DNA of 49,494 nt from Acidimicrobiaceae bacterium (GTDB taxonomy: Bacteria; Actinomycetota; Acidimicrobiia; Acidimicrobiales; Palsa-688): the NCBI GenBank assembly GCA_003166025.1, contig PMWT01000096.1, positions 668-50,161 on the forward strand. Reading direction: 5' to 3'. Below are positions 7,183-15,598 of this stretch, in pieces (within the stretch, counting starts at the first letter, position 1; each line of letters starts with the position of its first letter). The position numbers and the translations under genes are program-made. Below the pieces are notes generated by a model. It was not told the DNA's origin and did no database searches. It saw nothing but the letters and a program-made list of their open reading frames with translations.

Positions 7183-8367
7183 GTGACCGCCTACATCCCC
7201 AGCCCTCCGGCTGACGGCATCAGCGTAGGGCCCCTTCAGCTGCACTTCTACGGGCTCCTAATCGCTATCGCTGTACTGGTGGCGGCCTGGCTGGCCCAGA
7301 GGCGCTGGGCCCGGCTTGGCGGCTACCAGGGGACGATCGTGCCCATCGCCTTCTGGGCTGTGGTCGCCGGCCTGATCGGTGCCCGGCTGTACTCCGTCGT
7401 CACCAGCTGGCAGCAGGACACAGGCGGCCATTTCGTCCAGGTCTTCGAGATCTGGAACGGCGGCCTGGGCATTTGGGGCGGCGTCGCCGGCGGCGTCCTG
7501 GGCGGCTGGCTGAAGGCCCGGCGCATGCACGTCCCCCTCACTCCCCTTTTCGACGTGGTGGCACCCACGCTTGCGCTCGCTCAGGCGATCGGCCGCTGGG
7601 GCAACTACTTCAACCAGGAGCTCTTCGGTCTGCCGTCCAAGCTCCCGTGGGCCGTTCGCATAACCGACCTGTCCGAGCTTTCTACCATCCCGGTGAAGTA
7701 CCAGCACCTGAGCGCGACGGGGACGCTGCTGCCGGGCACGTACCAACCTACGTTCCTGTACGAGTCGGTCTGGGACCTGGCCACTTTCGGCCTCCTTATG
7801 CTGATCGAACACCGGGTGAAGCTGAGGCGGGGCTACCTGTTCGCCGCCTACGCCGCCCTGTACACCTTCGGTCGGTTCTTCACCGAGTACCTGCGCATTG
7901 ACCCTGCTCACCGCTACCTCGGCCTGCGTCTCAACGACTGGACGAGCATCGTGGTGTTCGCCGTGGCAGCCTCGGTCGTGTTGTTCAAAGGACGTCCGCA
8001 GCCCGGAGACGAGCTCGTAGGCGACCATCTACCGGCACGCCTGGTCGAAATGGAGAAAGCGCGGGCACTTGCCCGCTCCGGCGCAACGCCGGCGGGCGGG
8101 CCCAGGCATCTGGCCAGTCCGGGGCCGGTAGCAGAGGCCGAGCCGGAGGCGACAGGCGTGGTGGCACTGCCGGTGCCAAACGGGCACGGTGCTATCGGGC
8201 CCGTACCTGCGCCGGAGAGCTCGGCGATGGTCCGGGCGGAGGCGCCGGCGCCGGAGATGGACGCGCCGGAGATGGACGCGCCGGAGATGGACGCGCCGGA
8301 GATGGACGCGCCGGGGGGCGCCTCGGAGCCGGCGGTCGTCGAGGAACCTGGCGCCGAGCGGCTTTAG
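7183..8367 (+). CDS. lgt: Prolipoprotein diacylglyceryl transferase
   Basis: An integral membrane enzyme that transfers diacylglycerol from phosphatidylglycerol to the lipobox cysteine of prolipoproteins. The start region VTAYIPSPPADGISVGPLQLHFYG matches the family N terminus, so I chose GTG 7183; ATG 7156 in frame adds 9 residues. Several hydrophobic segments follow, with GLIGARLYSV, FEIWNGGLGIWGG and the signature ALAQAIGRWGNYFNQELFG containing the catalytic-region residues. FLYESVWDLATF and the RRGYLFAAYAALYTFGRFFTEYLRID helix complete the core. After about residue 285 the protein carries a long hydrophilic, acidic tail with four APEMD repeats, not part of the catalytic fold. Its stop overlaps the PP2C stop on the other strand by 4 nt. 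Confidence 0.95.
   Translation: MTAYIPSPPADGISVGPLQLHFYGLLIAIAVLVAAWLAQRRWARLGGYQGTIVPIAFWAVVAGLIGARLYSVVTSWQQDTGGHFVQVFEIWNGGLGIWGGVAGGVLGGWLKARRMHVPLTPLFDVVAPTLALAQAIGRWGNYFNQELFGLPSKLPWAVRITDLSELSTIPVKYQHLSATGTLLPGTYQPTFLYESVWDLATFGLLMLIEHRVKLRRGYLFAAYAALYTFGRFFTEYLRIDPAHRYLGLRLNDWTSIVVFAVAASVVLFKGRPQPGDELVGDHLPARLVEMEKARALARSGATPAGGPRHLASPGPVAEAEPEATGVVALPVPNGHGAIGPVPAPESSAMVRAEAPAPEMDAPEMDAPEMDAPEMDAPGGASEPAVVEEPGAERL
8248..8307 (+). repeat. Four perfect 15-bp tandem repeats in the lgt tail
   Basis: GCGCCGGAGATGGAC is repeated exactly four times in frame, encoding APEMD x4 in the cytoplasmic tail. Identity at the DNA level points to recent slippage expansion. Confidence 0.9.
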
Positions 8368-9236
8368 GCGGGCGGCAGGGCCCAGGCGACCACGATGGTG
8401 CGGTCGTCCTGGCAACCACGTCGGCTGAAGTCGGCCGCCGCCATTAGGCCCAGGGGTGAGAGGTCCCCGGTGGGACCGCCTCGCAGGATCTCGGCCAGCG
8501 CCGGCGCCACGGTGGTCGGCCCATCGCGCAGGGGATTGGCGATCCCGTCGGTCACGAGCACCAGGGCAGCTCCGTGGGGCAGTTCGACAGAAGCGGTCTC
8601 AACAGTACTGAGCTCGCTCTCGCCCGGGCCGGGCAACGGCAGGACGTCGGTGACGACGTGATGAAGGTCGTCGCTCCCGGGGGGCACGAAGATCTCACGC
8701 CAAACTCCGCCGTCCAGTACGAAGCCGGTGTTGTCCCCGACCCGGGCCATGACGGCAACCGCTCCGTCTGTTCGCGTCGTGACCAGGGCGACCACGAGCG
8801 TCGTGGAAAGTTCTGCCGCCGAAGCCGGGCCCGAGGCGCGGGCGGCCGCCCTCAGGTAGTCACTGGCACGCTCCACCGCTCCCCGGCACTCGGCCACGCC
8901 CCAGTCCTCGCGCTCCGAGAGGTACCGCGCCGCCGCCGCCACAGCCAGGTCGGCGCCGTCACCTCCCCGGCCGGCCGTGCTCACGCCGTCGGCGATTATC
9001 AGGCCCAGGCGGCCAGGGCGCGGCTTGACCCAGGCGTAGGCGTCTTCGCAGCGACCACCTCCCAGGCGGTGAGCGGTGCCGGCGACGGAGGAGGCCAGCA
9101 CGACAAAGTCGGCCGACCGGCCGCCGTCGGCCCGGTAGTTGGCGGCCGCCGCACCGGCAATGGCCCGGACGGGCACCGGTGCGCCCATCGCCGGGGAGGG
9201 CTCGCCCCAAACCGGCCCCCCCCACCCCGGGGTCAT
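8364..9236 (-). CDS. PP2C-type protein phosphatase of a TerY-P triad
   Basis: A 290-residue PPM/PP2C phosphatase, expected to remove phosphate from Ser/Thr in a metal-dependent way. Metal-binding positions are visible: Asp65 in RCEDAYAW, Asp83-Gly84 in IIADGVSTAGRGGDGA, the aspartate in LVLVTDGIANPL, and the last in DDRTIVV near the C terminus. ARVGDNTGFVLDGG is the usual central motif. The ATG overlaps the stop of the VWA gene as ATGA, so it is translationally coupled to it. Kinase, VWA protein and PP2C in this order are the TerY-P triad known from comparative genomics of tellurite-resistance-like stress systems. The substrate is unknown. Confidence 0.85.
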   Translation of the reverse strand: MTPGWGGPVWGEPSPAMGAPVPVRAIAGAAAANYRADGGRSADFVVLASSVAGTAHRLGGGRCEDAYAWVKPRPGRLGLIIADGVSTAGRGGDGADLAVAAAARYLSEREDWGVAECRGAVERASDYLRAAARASGPASAAELSTTLVVALVTTRTDGAVAVMARVGDNTGFVLDGGVWREIFVPPGSDDLHHVVTDVLPLPGPGESELSTVETASVELPHGAALVLVTDGIANPLRDGPTTVAPALAEILRGGPTGDLSPLGLMAAADFSRRGCQDDRTIVVAWALPPA

Positions 9237-10018
9237 TCCAGTTCGTCCACCGGGATGGCTTGCATATTGGGGAGCTGAGGGGGGACGAGCTGCGGCGCGC
9301 CGGTATATGCGCTGGCGGACGAGCTCACGATCGACTGCACCAACCCGGCCATGAGCTCCGGCACAACGGCTGAAGGGGCGGCACCACTGGCCGCCACGTA
9401 TGCCCGGTTGGGCTTGTTCTCCGCCACCGTGGCCAGGATCTCGGGGACGGCCTCGCCGAAACCGAAGGCGAGGATATTGGGGTGGCGGCGCCAGTTAGGT
9501 TCGACCAGCCGGCGGTGGGCCTCCAACCAACGTTCCTCGGGGTCGGTCGGGCGGCCGTCGGAAACGAACAGAACAGCCGGCCGGTACCAGCGTTCCCCTG
9601 CCGCCCGCCCGGCGTGATAGTCGGCCTCGATGACCCGGCGCAGGTGCTCGAACGCCGCCGCGTACGAGGTCCGGCCCTCCACCTCCACCCTGGGCATGGC
9701 TTCGACGAGGGCCAGGTCAGCCAGGTCGAGGACGGTGCGGGCGACGTCGCTGAAGGTGACGATGCCAAACCGGATCACCTCCGCCACGGCCGGGTCCTGG
9801 CCCACGCTGGCTCGCAGTTGCGGGAGCTCGGCGTTGACCTCGTCTATCGGCTTGCCGGCCATGGACTGGGAGACGTCCAGGCAGAGGTAGAAGGGAAAGA
9901 CAGCATAGCGTTCTTCGGTACCGAGGTACTGGCTCGCCATCGTCTGACCGAGGCTACCGGAGGCCCGCTCATAAGACAACGTCGGGGCCCCCCGGACCGC
10001 GCCACGACCAGGCGTCAT
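9233..10018 (-). CDS. TerY-like von Willebrand factor A domain protein
   Basis: A 261-residue VWA protein. The metal-ion-dependent adhesion site is intact: DVSQS at 48-52 (DxSxS) in FPFYLCLDVSQSMAGKPIDE, then TFSD, and SDGRPTDPEERW. The sequence FGIVTFSDVARTVLDLADL with a GRTSYAAAF segment is characteristic of the TerY family. ATG 10018 overlaps the kinase stop (ATGA), which decides the start; an internal ATG at about 9940 (MASQYLGTEERY) is the alternative. The open frame extends further upstream only inside the kinase gene. It probably acts as a scaffold bringing kinase and phosphatase together on membrane or stress-complex partners; that role is from family knowledge. Confidence 0.87.
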   Translation of the reverse strand: MTPGRGAVRGAPTLSYERASGSLGQTMASQYLGTEERYAVFPFYLCLDVSQSMAGKPIDEVNAELPQLRASVGQDPAVAEVIRFGIVTFSDVARTVLDLADLALVEAMPRVEVEGRTSYAAAFEHLRRVIEADYHAGRAAGERWYRPAVLFVSDGRPTDPEERWLEAHRRLVEPNWRRHPNILAFGFGEAVPEILATVAENKPNRAYVAASGAAPSAVVPELMAGLVQSIVSSSASAYTGAPQLVPPQLPNMQAIPVDELE

Positions 10019-11397
10019 AGGCCGATCCACGGGCTCACGACCATGCCCACCAGGAAAAGAGCCAGGCAGCCGGCGGCAAGGTCGAGTACCGCGATACCAA
10101 CCAGCCGCCGCAGGCCGTTCAAGCGCCGGCCGGGCAGTCGGAGCAGGCGAACGGCCAGCCCATGGGCTCCCGCCCAGGCTGCAAGCGTCCGGCGGACCAG
10201 CTGGCGGGGGGTCAGCCCGGCCGAGAGCCCAGAGCCACCCTCGCGCCCGGCACCAGACAAGCCCGGAGCTGGCCTTATCAACTGCCATGTGGCCACGGCC
10301 CGGTGCCGCAACACCGGTCGCACCACGACGTCGTGCACCGTCGCCGCCGTCAGCGCCAGCGAGCCGGGGACGACACCGGGCAGGCCAGGCGACCATGACC
10401 GGGCGGGCCGTTCATCGCCCTGGGCCGCCCGGGCCCGGGCTGCTGTCCCCGCCGCCCCGAGGACATCGAGAAGGTCCTCCAGCGCGGCCGCCCATTCGGC
10501 CGGCGCCGGCCGCTCAGCCGCGTTGACCAGCGACAGCGAACGCTCGCACATTTCCCAGAGGCCGGGCATATCCGGGAACTTGCGCCAAGATCTGGGCAGT
10601 TCGAGGTCGACGTTCACGCGGGGGTGCGCTCGTTGGCGCCCCTGCAGGGGAAAGTGGGCCGCTCCCACCAGCCGTAAGAAAGCCAGGCCCAGTACATAGC
10701 GGTCGGCCGGTTCCCCGGGCGGCTGGCCGGGCGACAGGGCCGGGTCCTCCCAGTTTGGGGTGGTCGCCCGCGGCAAGTGGGGCGCAAGGGGCTGACCTCC
10801 GATAACGGCGCCGTCGCAGTCGAGCACATAGACCGCAGGCGCCGGCTGCAAGGACCACAGGACGTTCTTCGCCGAGAGGTCACCGTGCACGACCAGGGGC
10901 CCAGCCCCGCCCTGCCACGCGTCCAGCAAGCGGGCGAGCGCGTACACCAGGGCGACCCGCTCCGGGGCGCCGGGCGGGGGCACCGCCACGCCGTACGCCA
11001 CGGTCATGCGGTCCGGGTCGCCGGCCAGGTAGCTGAGCGTGGCGAGGCGCTTAAGCCCATCACGGTGGCGCAACCAGAACTGCGCCGGGGCCCGCGGCAT
11101 CAAGGCGCCCAGGGCGACGGTGGTGTCGTCGGGCCCGACAACGGCCGCTGACGGCCAGGCCGAAGAACTGATGGCCCTTCGGCACGCCCCCTCGTCCCGC
11201 TCGGCCATCAACGTCGGCACAGCGCACAGGAGGTTGAGCTCGGTCAACGGGCGAGGGTGCCGCAGCTGCTTGTAGACCACGGCCGCAGGGTCTTCGGGAG
11301 CACTACTGCCCGTCCGTACCACCTCGAAAACCCGGCCCTCGCCCCCCTCTGCCAGCATTTCCCCCAGCCGAAGGTCGGTGACGAGTACCTGGTTCAA
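10015..11397 (-). CDS. Protein kinase-like protein of the TerY-P triad, with C-terminal membrane helix
   Basis: A 460-residue kinase-fold protein. Residues 10-25 hold a glycine-rich loop (LGEMLAEGGEGRVFEV), Lys43 in VYKQ is the likely ATP lysine, and VVHGDLSAKNVL (His171, Asp173, Asn178) is the catalytic loop. The metal-binding DFG is replaced by DCDG at 193-196. A proline- and arginine-rich linker leads to a hydrophobic C-terminal segment (AVLDLAAGCLALFLVGMVVS), so the protein is likely membrane-anchored. I chose TTG 11397 because it overlaps the dehydrogenase stop as TTGA; frames further upstream lie inside that gene. It overlaps the VWA gene by 4 nt. Confidence 0.78.
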   Translation of the reverse strand: MNQVLVTDLRLGEMLAEGGEGRVFEVVRTGSSAPEDPAAVVYKQLRHPRPLTELNLLCAVPTLMAERDEGACRRAISSSAWPSAAVVGPDDTTVALGALMPRAPAQFWLRHRDGLKRLATLSYLAGDPDRMTVAYGVAVPPPGAPERVALVYALARLLDAWQGGAGPLVVHGDLSAKNVLWSLQPAPAVYVLDCDGAVIGGQPLAPHLPRATTPNWEDPALSPGQPPGEPADRYVLGLAFLRLVGAAHFPLQGRQRAHPRVNVDLELPRSWRKFPDMPGLWEMCERSLSLVNAAERPAPAEWAAALEDLLDVLGAAGTAARARAAQGDERPARSWSPGLPGVVPGSLALTAATVHDVVVRPVLRHRAVATWQLIRPAPGLSGAGREGGSGLSAGLTPRQLVRRTLAAWAGAHGLAVRLLRLPGRRLNGLRRLVGIAVLDLAAGCLALFLVGMVVSPWIGL

Positions 11398-12323
11398 TAC
11401 CCCGCCGCGGTGTCCACCACGCCTACGAGGGGTAGGCCCGAAGCCAGACGCTCCACGTTTTCCCGGATGCGGACGGCCAGAAGAGCCTGGATCATTTCCT
11501 CGCTGTCGGCCGTATGCGGGGTCACGAGACAGTTGGGCAAGGACCACAGCCGGTGCCCGTCGGGAAGAGGCTCCGGGTCGGTCACGTCCAGCGCGGCGCC
11601 ACCTAGGCGCGACTCGGACAAGGCTTTCACCAGGGCATCGGTGTTGACGTGGCGACCACGGGCCACATTGACCAGCCAGCTGTTACTGCCCATGAGGCCC
11701 AGCTCTTCGTCAGAGATGATGTGGACAGTCTCGGGCGTGAGGGCGAGGGCCACGAACACGACCAGGGCGCCGGGCAGGGTGGAGTGGAGCTCAGCTGTCG
11801 TGACCGTGCGTACGGCACCGGCCACCGGCGAGGCGGTCCGGCGGACCACGGTGGCCTGAACGTTGAAGGGGGCCAGTAGGGCCAACAGCTCCTGGGTGAT
11901 CCCCCCGCCCCCGAGGACGGTGACGGGCGCGTCGAAAAGTGTGGTCCCGGCCCGCTCGCCCCACGACCGCGCCCGTGCCCTCTCGGGCAATTTGCGCAGC
12001 CCGGCCAGAGCCAGGCACAGGGCGTGCTCGGCCACGGGCCGGGCGTAGCTGCCCTTGGCCGACGTCCATACGAGCCCGCTCGGATGGGGCCGCTCGAAAA
12101 CCCCCGCGTCCAGTACCCGGTCGATGCCCGCCATGGGCAGCTGGGCCCAGCGCAGTTCTGGGTGGGCCGCCACCGTCTCGAGCAGCGCTTGCGGGTCGAA
12201 CGTGGTCCACACCAAGCCATCGAGCGGACCGTCGGTGGTCAGAGTGCCGCCGCCCTGGACAACGGCATCGAGAGCGTACTCGGGACGGCCCGGCGCGACC
12301 ATGACCCGGGGGGAGGGGCGCAC
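11394..12323 (-). CDS. D-isomer-specific 2-hydroxyacid dehydrogenase family protein
   Basis: A 309-residue NAD-dependent dehydrogenase. The nucleotide-binding loop is VTVLGGGGITQELLALL, followed by VARGRHVNTDALVKAL, DVTDPEPLPDGH and LVTPHTADSEE with the catalytic histidine. The arginine and glutamate positions of the family are in VNVARGR and DPEPLP. SAKGSYARPVAEHALCLALAG is the conserved helix before the Rossmann domain. GTG 12323 overlaps the last base of the upstream small gene's stop (TAGTG) and is preferred over the longer frame, whose N terminus is low-complexity. It is embedded in the TerY-P operon, an uncommon partner. The substrate cannot be told from sequence. Confidence 0.85.
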   Translation of the reverse strand: MRPSPRVMVAPGRPEYALDAVVQGGGTLTTDGPLDGLVWTTFDPQALLETVAAHPELRWAQLPMAGIDRVLDAGVFERPHPSGLVWTSAKGSYARPVAEHALCLALAGLRKLPERARARSWGERAGTTLFDAPVTVLGGGGITQELLALLAPFNVQATVVRRTASPVAGAVRTVTTAELHSTLPGALVVFVALALTPETVHIISDEELGLMGSNSWLVNVARGRHVNTDALVKALSESRLGGAALDVTDPEPLPDGHRLWSLPNCLVTPHTADSEEMIQALLAVRIRENVERLASGLPLVGVVDTAAGY

Positions 12324-12583
12324 TACCAATTTGGAGGGCTGAAGTGGCGATGGCCCACGCGGGCCAGGCTTTCCCAGGCCGAGCCTTCCCCGGCCACGGC
12401 CGACGTTATGAGATGGCAGAGAAAGTTGTCGTCGCCGTCGAGGGCGGTACGGGTCGAAGTGGGCCCGACCGGATGGCGTACATCGACCCGCCAGAACTCC
12501 TCGTCCGAGTGCCGGGAGATCAAGACGTCCAGTTGCCGACGGTCTACTGTCACTGCTCTGCTGGCCACCAACTTCTCGCCCAC
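12323..12583 (-). CDS. Small conserved-looking protein heading the TerY-P operon
   Basis: An 86-residue protein starting at GTG 12583 with a GGAGG Shine-Dalgarno sequence 7 nt upstream, which is strong evidence that it is translated. I do not recognise the family. It is mixed alpha/beta in character (RQLDVLISRHSDEEFWRVDV, FLCHLITSAVAGEGSAWESL) with no signal or membrane segment. Its stop overlaps the dehydrogenase GTG by one base, making it the first clear gene of the five-gene operon. A role as a regulator or partner of that operon is inference. Confidence 0.65.
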   Translation of the reverse strand: MGEKLVASRAVTVDRRQLDVLISRHSDEEFWRVDVRHPVGPTSTRTALDGDDNFLCHLITSAVAGEGSAWESLARVGHRHFSPPNW

Positions 12584-12610
12584 AACAAACCTCCAAAGAG
12601 CACGAAAGAC

Positions 12611-12640
12611 CTGGACCAGGGCTTGGGCGGCCCGGTCCAG
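12611..12640. other. Strong hairpin in the TerY-P operon leader
   Basis: CTGGACC pairs with GGTCCAG, continued inward by GGGC/GCCC with a single bulged base, around a loop of about seven bases. It lies 15-45 nt upstream of the small gene's ribosome site. No T-run follows on either strand, so it is more likely a leader structure or protein site than an intrinsic terminator. Confidence 0.4.
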
Positions 12641-12647
12641 GACATCT

Positions 12648-12812
12648 TCACAGGCGCGGGATGCCGGTGCAAGCAGCCGCTTGGAGCATGACCCTCAGCG
12701 GGAGACCGACCTGGCGCGGGGCGCCCACGAGTGCTCCGGTGATGAACTCAACTATGGCGACGGCGGCGCTCTCTGATAGCCAAAATCTCTCCCGGTCCGT
12801 TTGGGGCAACAC
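12648..12812 (-). CDS. Possible 54-residue small protein (weak)
   Basis: An open frame from GTG 12812 gives a protein-like sequence (RERFWLSESAAVAIVEFITG, then GAPRQVGLPLRVMLQAAAC) upstream of the TerY-P operon on the same strand. It has no clear ribosome site and no family that I recognise. It could equally be the eroded 3' end of a lost gene. Listed because the amino acid composition is more gene-like than the surrounding frames. Confidence 0.25.
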   Translation of the reverse strand: MLPQTDRERFWLSESAAVAIVEFITGALVGAPRQVGLPLRVMLQAAACTGIPRL

Positions 12813-13418
12813 AAGTCGATGTTGGAGCGATCAATCTTCACCTGGGTCAAGCGGTTCGGGCTAGCTACATTATGAAGTTGAAGTTTGCCTGTACGTGGTC
12901 ACGTGCTCGTCCTAACACATACTTTTGTACGTTGGAAAGGGGGCATTAGCCGCAGCCAGGCCCACTGAGCCGAATGCCAAGACCGCAGCTATTGCGGGCA
13001 GGGCCAGGACCTTCTTTGATATATGCGCTAATCGCCGCTTTGCTATTTTCGCTTCCTAGGCCAGCTAATTGAGCACCCCGGCCTGAGTGCTCAAGCGAGC
13101 ACCTCAAGAGCGCTGGCGCAGCCGAGGTGCCCGGGGCCATGGGTAGTGAAGAAGGTCCGCTCTGGTACCAACAGCAAGTACAGCCGAGGCAAGTTCCAGG
13201 ACTTCGTTACTAGTACCCGTCAAGTAAGAGTAGGATGCGTCTCAGACGTTCGAGGCCCTGCGTTTGGGGCTCGCCCGCTGCTCGGTTCAATGAGGGGGTG
13301 AAGAGCCTGGTCGACTGCGGCGACCTGCCAAGGCGGGAACGCTTTCGCGCGAGTTTCTCCGCCAAGGACCACCCACGCTTGGACCGACAGGCGCCACCAC
13401 CCGCACATGAAGGGCACG
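12813..13418. other. Intergenic stretch with an inverted repeat
   Basis: About 600 bases, lower in GC than the neighbours, without a frame I would call a gene. The only structure I see is a perfect 8-bp inverted repeat, TTGAGCAC/GTGCTCAA, at 13069-13094 with a 10-nt loop. It may be a regulator operator or a terminator lacking a T-run. Confidence 0.4.
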
Positions 13419-13823
13419 ATGAGTACGCCCAAGCATTTATTTGCCCAAACGCGCAAAACACCTAACAATTCCATGCTGGTGACGCACCTGCACCACTACG
13501 CCGGGGTGCCAGGCTCGCAGTCCCGCCTACGCGTTATGACCCTTTTAGGCGTAGGCGGCCTGGTCGTACTAAATGGAGCGGACGTTGTCACCACCCATCT
13601 GCTGCTGTCGCACGGGGCCGTCGAGGCTAACCCCCTGTCTTCGGTCCTGCTAGCAAGCGCGAGCCTATTGTGGGTGAAACTTGCCATCCTCGGTGCTCTA
13701 GGCGTCATGGTTATCAGGCACCGTCCCCGGTTTGGTGTCATGGCGTTCGTGTTCGTGGCACTGGGCATGTACGCCACGGCCGTGCTTTCCAACTTGCTCA
13801 TCTTGAACATAGTGATGAGATAA
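13419..13823 (+). CDS. DUF5658-family small membrane protein
   Basis: A 134-residue protein with three or four hydrophobic helices. The signature is VLNGADVVTTHLLLSHGAVEANPLSS, which matches the DUF5658 pattern of a first helix with Asp followed by GAVEANP. Further helices are SLLWVKLAILGALGVMVI and FGVMAFVFVALGMYATAVLSNLL. Function of the family is unknown; the location is the cytoplasmic membrane. ATG 13419 has an AAGG motif about 6 nt upstream; ATG 13407 and later ATGs are possible. It stands alone on the plus strand. Confidence 0.72.
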   Translation: MSTPKHLFAQTRKTPNNSMLVTHLHHYAGVPGSQSRLRVMTLLGVGGLVVLNGADVVTTHLLLSHGAVEANPLSSVLLASASLLWVKLAILGALGVMVIRHRPRFGVMAFVFVALGMYATAVLSNLLILNIVMR

Positions 13824-14002
13824 CAAGGAGAGCGACTGAGGTGCGGAGCCCCTACGGGCGGTGGCACCATCATGAGACATAGAGCTTGATGGCTTCGGTG
13901 AGCCATGACGTCGTGGTCACCCTTCTCTGGTGGCGCTACCCCAGTCAAGGGGAAAGAGCTTGCCGGACCGGCTATCGCGCCTGATCCGGAGCCGGGGGCG
14001 AG

Positions 14003-15598
14003 TCACGCAAAGGCGGTACGTAGGGCGGACCAGGCCACTTTCGGGTCGGCGAGCCCGTGGTAGATGGGTGGGATGTCGTTCTCGTCAATACCGAAGTGGT
14101 GGTAGACCGCCATCATGGCACCGCGGACGGAGTACTCGACGGTGAAGATGACGCCGTCGGGGATCTCAACGAACTGGCCGAGGAAGGCGAAGTTATGAGC
14201 ACCTGCGGGCACCACGAGCGGGCGGTCATTGGCGACGCGACGTTGGAACTGGGCGTCGATGTAAGGCATCTGGACGGTGGTTACCCTGGTCGTCTGTCGG
14301 ACATGCTCGGCGATGTCCTCGAAGCCCAGGTGCCCGAGAAGTTCGTCGAGGACCTCGGACCCGGTGCAGCTGTCCATTGACTTGGCGACGTGGTCACCCT
14401 CGGTGTCGCCCAACAATGCGTACCCCCAAAGGGTGTAGGTGCCGGGATCCTGGTTGGCGAAGTGCGGCTGGGCGGGCACGACGATCGACAGCAGCCAGCT
14501 GGAGTCCTTCCACGTCATGAGCGCGCCCTCACCCGGGACGTTCGTGGTGTACTCCTGGATCCGGTCGAGGAGGGTGCGGTCGCTCATGGTCAGAGTGAAC
14601 GACTCCCACTTCGATTCGTCGACGTTGCCGCAGAAGGCGTTCGGCCGGCCGAAATCGTCCGCCTTCTTGGCCAGTGCCTCCCAAAGCCGCCAAGAGCCGT
14701 CGCGCTTGTCCCGGACAAGTTCAGGGACGGTAGTGCCGTCCCCATACGTGGCATCGGCGGTCATGGACCCGTTGGTGATGAACACGAAGTCGTGGTGGCC
14801 CAGTTCGATGCTCTCCGAGGGCACGGCGCCCCGGGCCAGGTGCAATCGGGTGGCCCGCCGTGCTTGCGCTGTCTCGAAATCGACGTCAGTGACCGTGACG
14901 CCGAACTCCAACCGCACCCCCTGTTGCTCGAGCCACGTCTGGACCGGACGGACCACCGAATCGTACTGGTTGTACTTGCTGCGGCGCACACCCGATAGCG
15001 TGTGGATCCGGTCGAACTCCTGGACGAAGCAAAGAAAGTAGCGCTTGAGCTCGATGGCGGAGTGCCAGTTCTGGAAGGCGAAAGTGGTGCGCCACAGGCA
15101 CCAGAAGTTGGTGGCGAAGAAGTGCGGCTGGAAGAAGTCCTCGATCCGCTTGGCTCCGATGAGCCTTTCGGGCAGTGCGAGCAGGCGAGTCAGGTCAGCT
15201 CGGTCGCGGGTGTCGAGGCCGAGCCGGGAGGCGTCCGCTATGGAACGGTCCTTCAGAATGATGCGCGCCTTGGCGTTGGTGGGATGTTCAGCGTTGAACG
15301 TCAGGAACTCTTGGCGCACTGAGACGGCCGGATCTTCCAGGCTCGGGATGCTCTCCAGCAGGTTCCACAAGCAGACGTAGTACTCCTCTTCGAACATCCG
15401 CCCGCCCCGCGTCACGTACCCGCCCTGTGCCGTCTGTGCGGTCGAGCCGTCCATCGAGCCGCCGGCTAACGACAGCTGCTCGAGGATGTGGATGTTCTCA
15501 CCCGGGACACCGGCATCGCGTACCAGGAACGTCGCGGCCGCCAGGGAGGCGATCCCGGCTCCGACCAGGTACACCTTCGAACTCAAGGGATCGGGCAT
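14003..15598 (-). CDS. ohyA: Oleate hydratase (myosin-cross-reactive antigen family)
   Basis: A 531-residue FAD enzyme that adds water to the cis-9 double bond of oleate and related fatty acids to give 10-hydroxy acids (EC 4.2.1.53). The FAD-binding motif is VYLVGAGIASLAAATFLV near residue 8, followed by LAGGSMDGS and GGRMFEEEYYVCLWNLL, the family's active-site loop. FFATNFWCLWRTTFAFQNWHSA and NGSMTADATYGDG are further signatures. C-terminal FLGQFVEIPDGVIFTVEYSVRGA is also typical. Length is slightly below the usual value. An AAGGAG Shine-Dalgarno sequence lies 6 nt before ATG 15598. It is a single-gene unit, probably for unsaturated fatty-acid detoxification. Confidence 0.93.
   Translation of the reverse strand: MPDPLSSKVYLVGAGIASLAAATFLVRDAGVPGENIHILEQLSLAGGSMDGSTAQTAQGGYVTRGGRMFEEEYYVCLWNLLESIPSLEDPAVSVRQEFLTFNAEHPTNAKARIILKDRSIADASRLGLDTRDRADLTRLLALPERLIGAKRIEDFFQPHFFATNFWCLWRTTFAFQNWHSAIELKRYFLCFVQEFDRIHTLSGVRRSKYNQYDSVVRPVQTWLEQQGVRLEFGVTVTDVDFETAQARRATRLHLARGAVPSESIELGHHDFVFITNGSMTADATYGDGTTVPELVRDKRDGSWRLWEALAKKADDFGRPNAFCGNVDESKWESFTLTMSDRTLLDRIQEYTTNVPGEGALMTWKDSSWLLSIVVPAQPHFANQDPGTYTLWGYALLGDTEGDHVAKSMDSCTGSEVLDELLGHLGFEDIAEHVRQTTRVTTVQMPYIDAQFQRRVANDRPLVVPAGAHNFAFLGQFVEIPDGVIFTVEYSVRGAMMAVYHHFGIDENDIPPIYHGLADPKVAWSALRTAFA

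Noticed and set aside
6512-7186. Plus-strand 224-residue frame opposite treY
   Set aside because: treY motifs on the minus strand cover the region; the plus frame has no domain and is a GC-rich shadow.
10019-10396. Longer N terminus for the TerY-like VWA protein
   Set aside because: The extra 126 residues lie inside the kinase gene in another frame, and the ATGA overlap at 10015-10018 gives a natural start.
12813-13418. Riboswitch upstream of the DUF5658 gene
   Set aside because: Only isolated stems are present; no known aptamer core could be recognised.
14390-15041. Two plus-strand frames of about 200 residues opposite oleate hydratase
   Set aside because: They overlap each other and the well-supported ohyA gene; neither has a ribosome site or motif.
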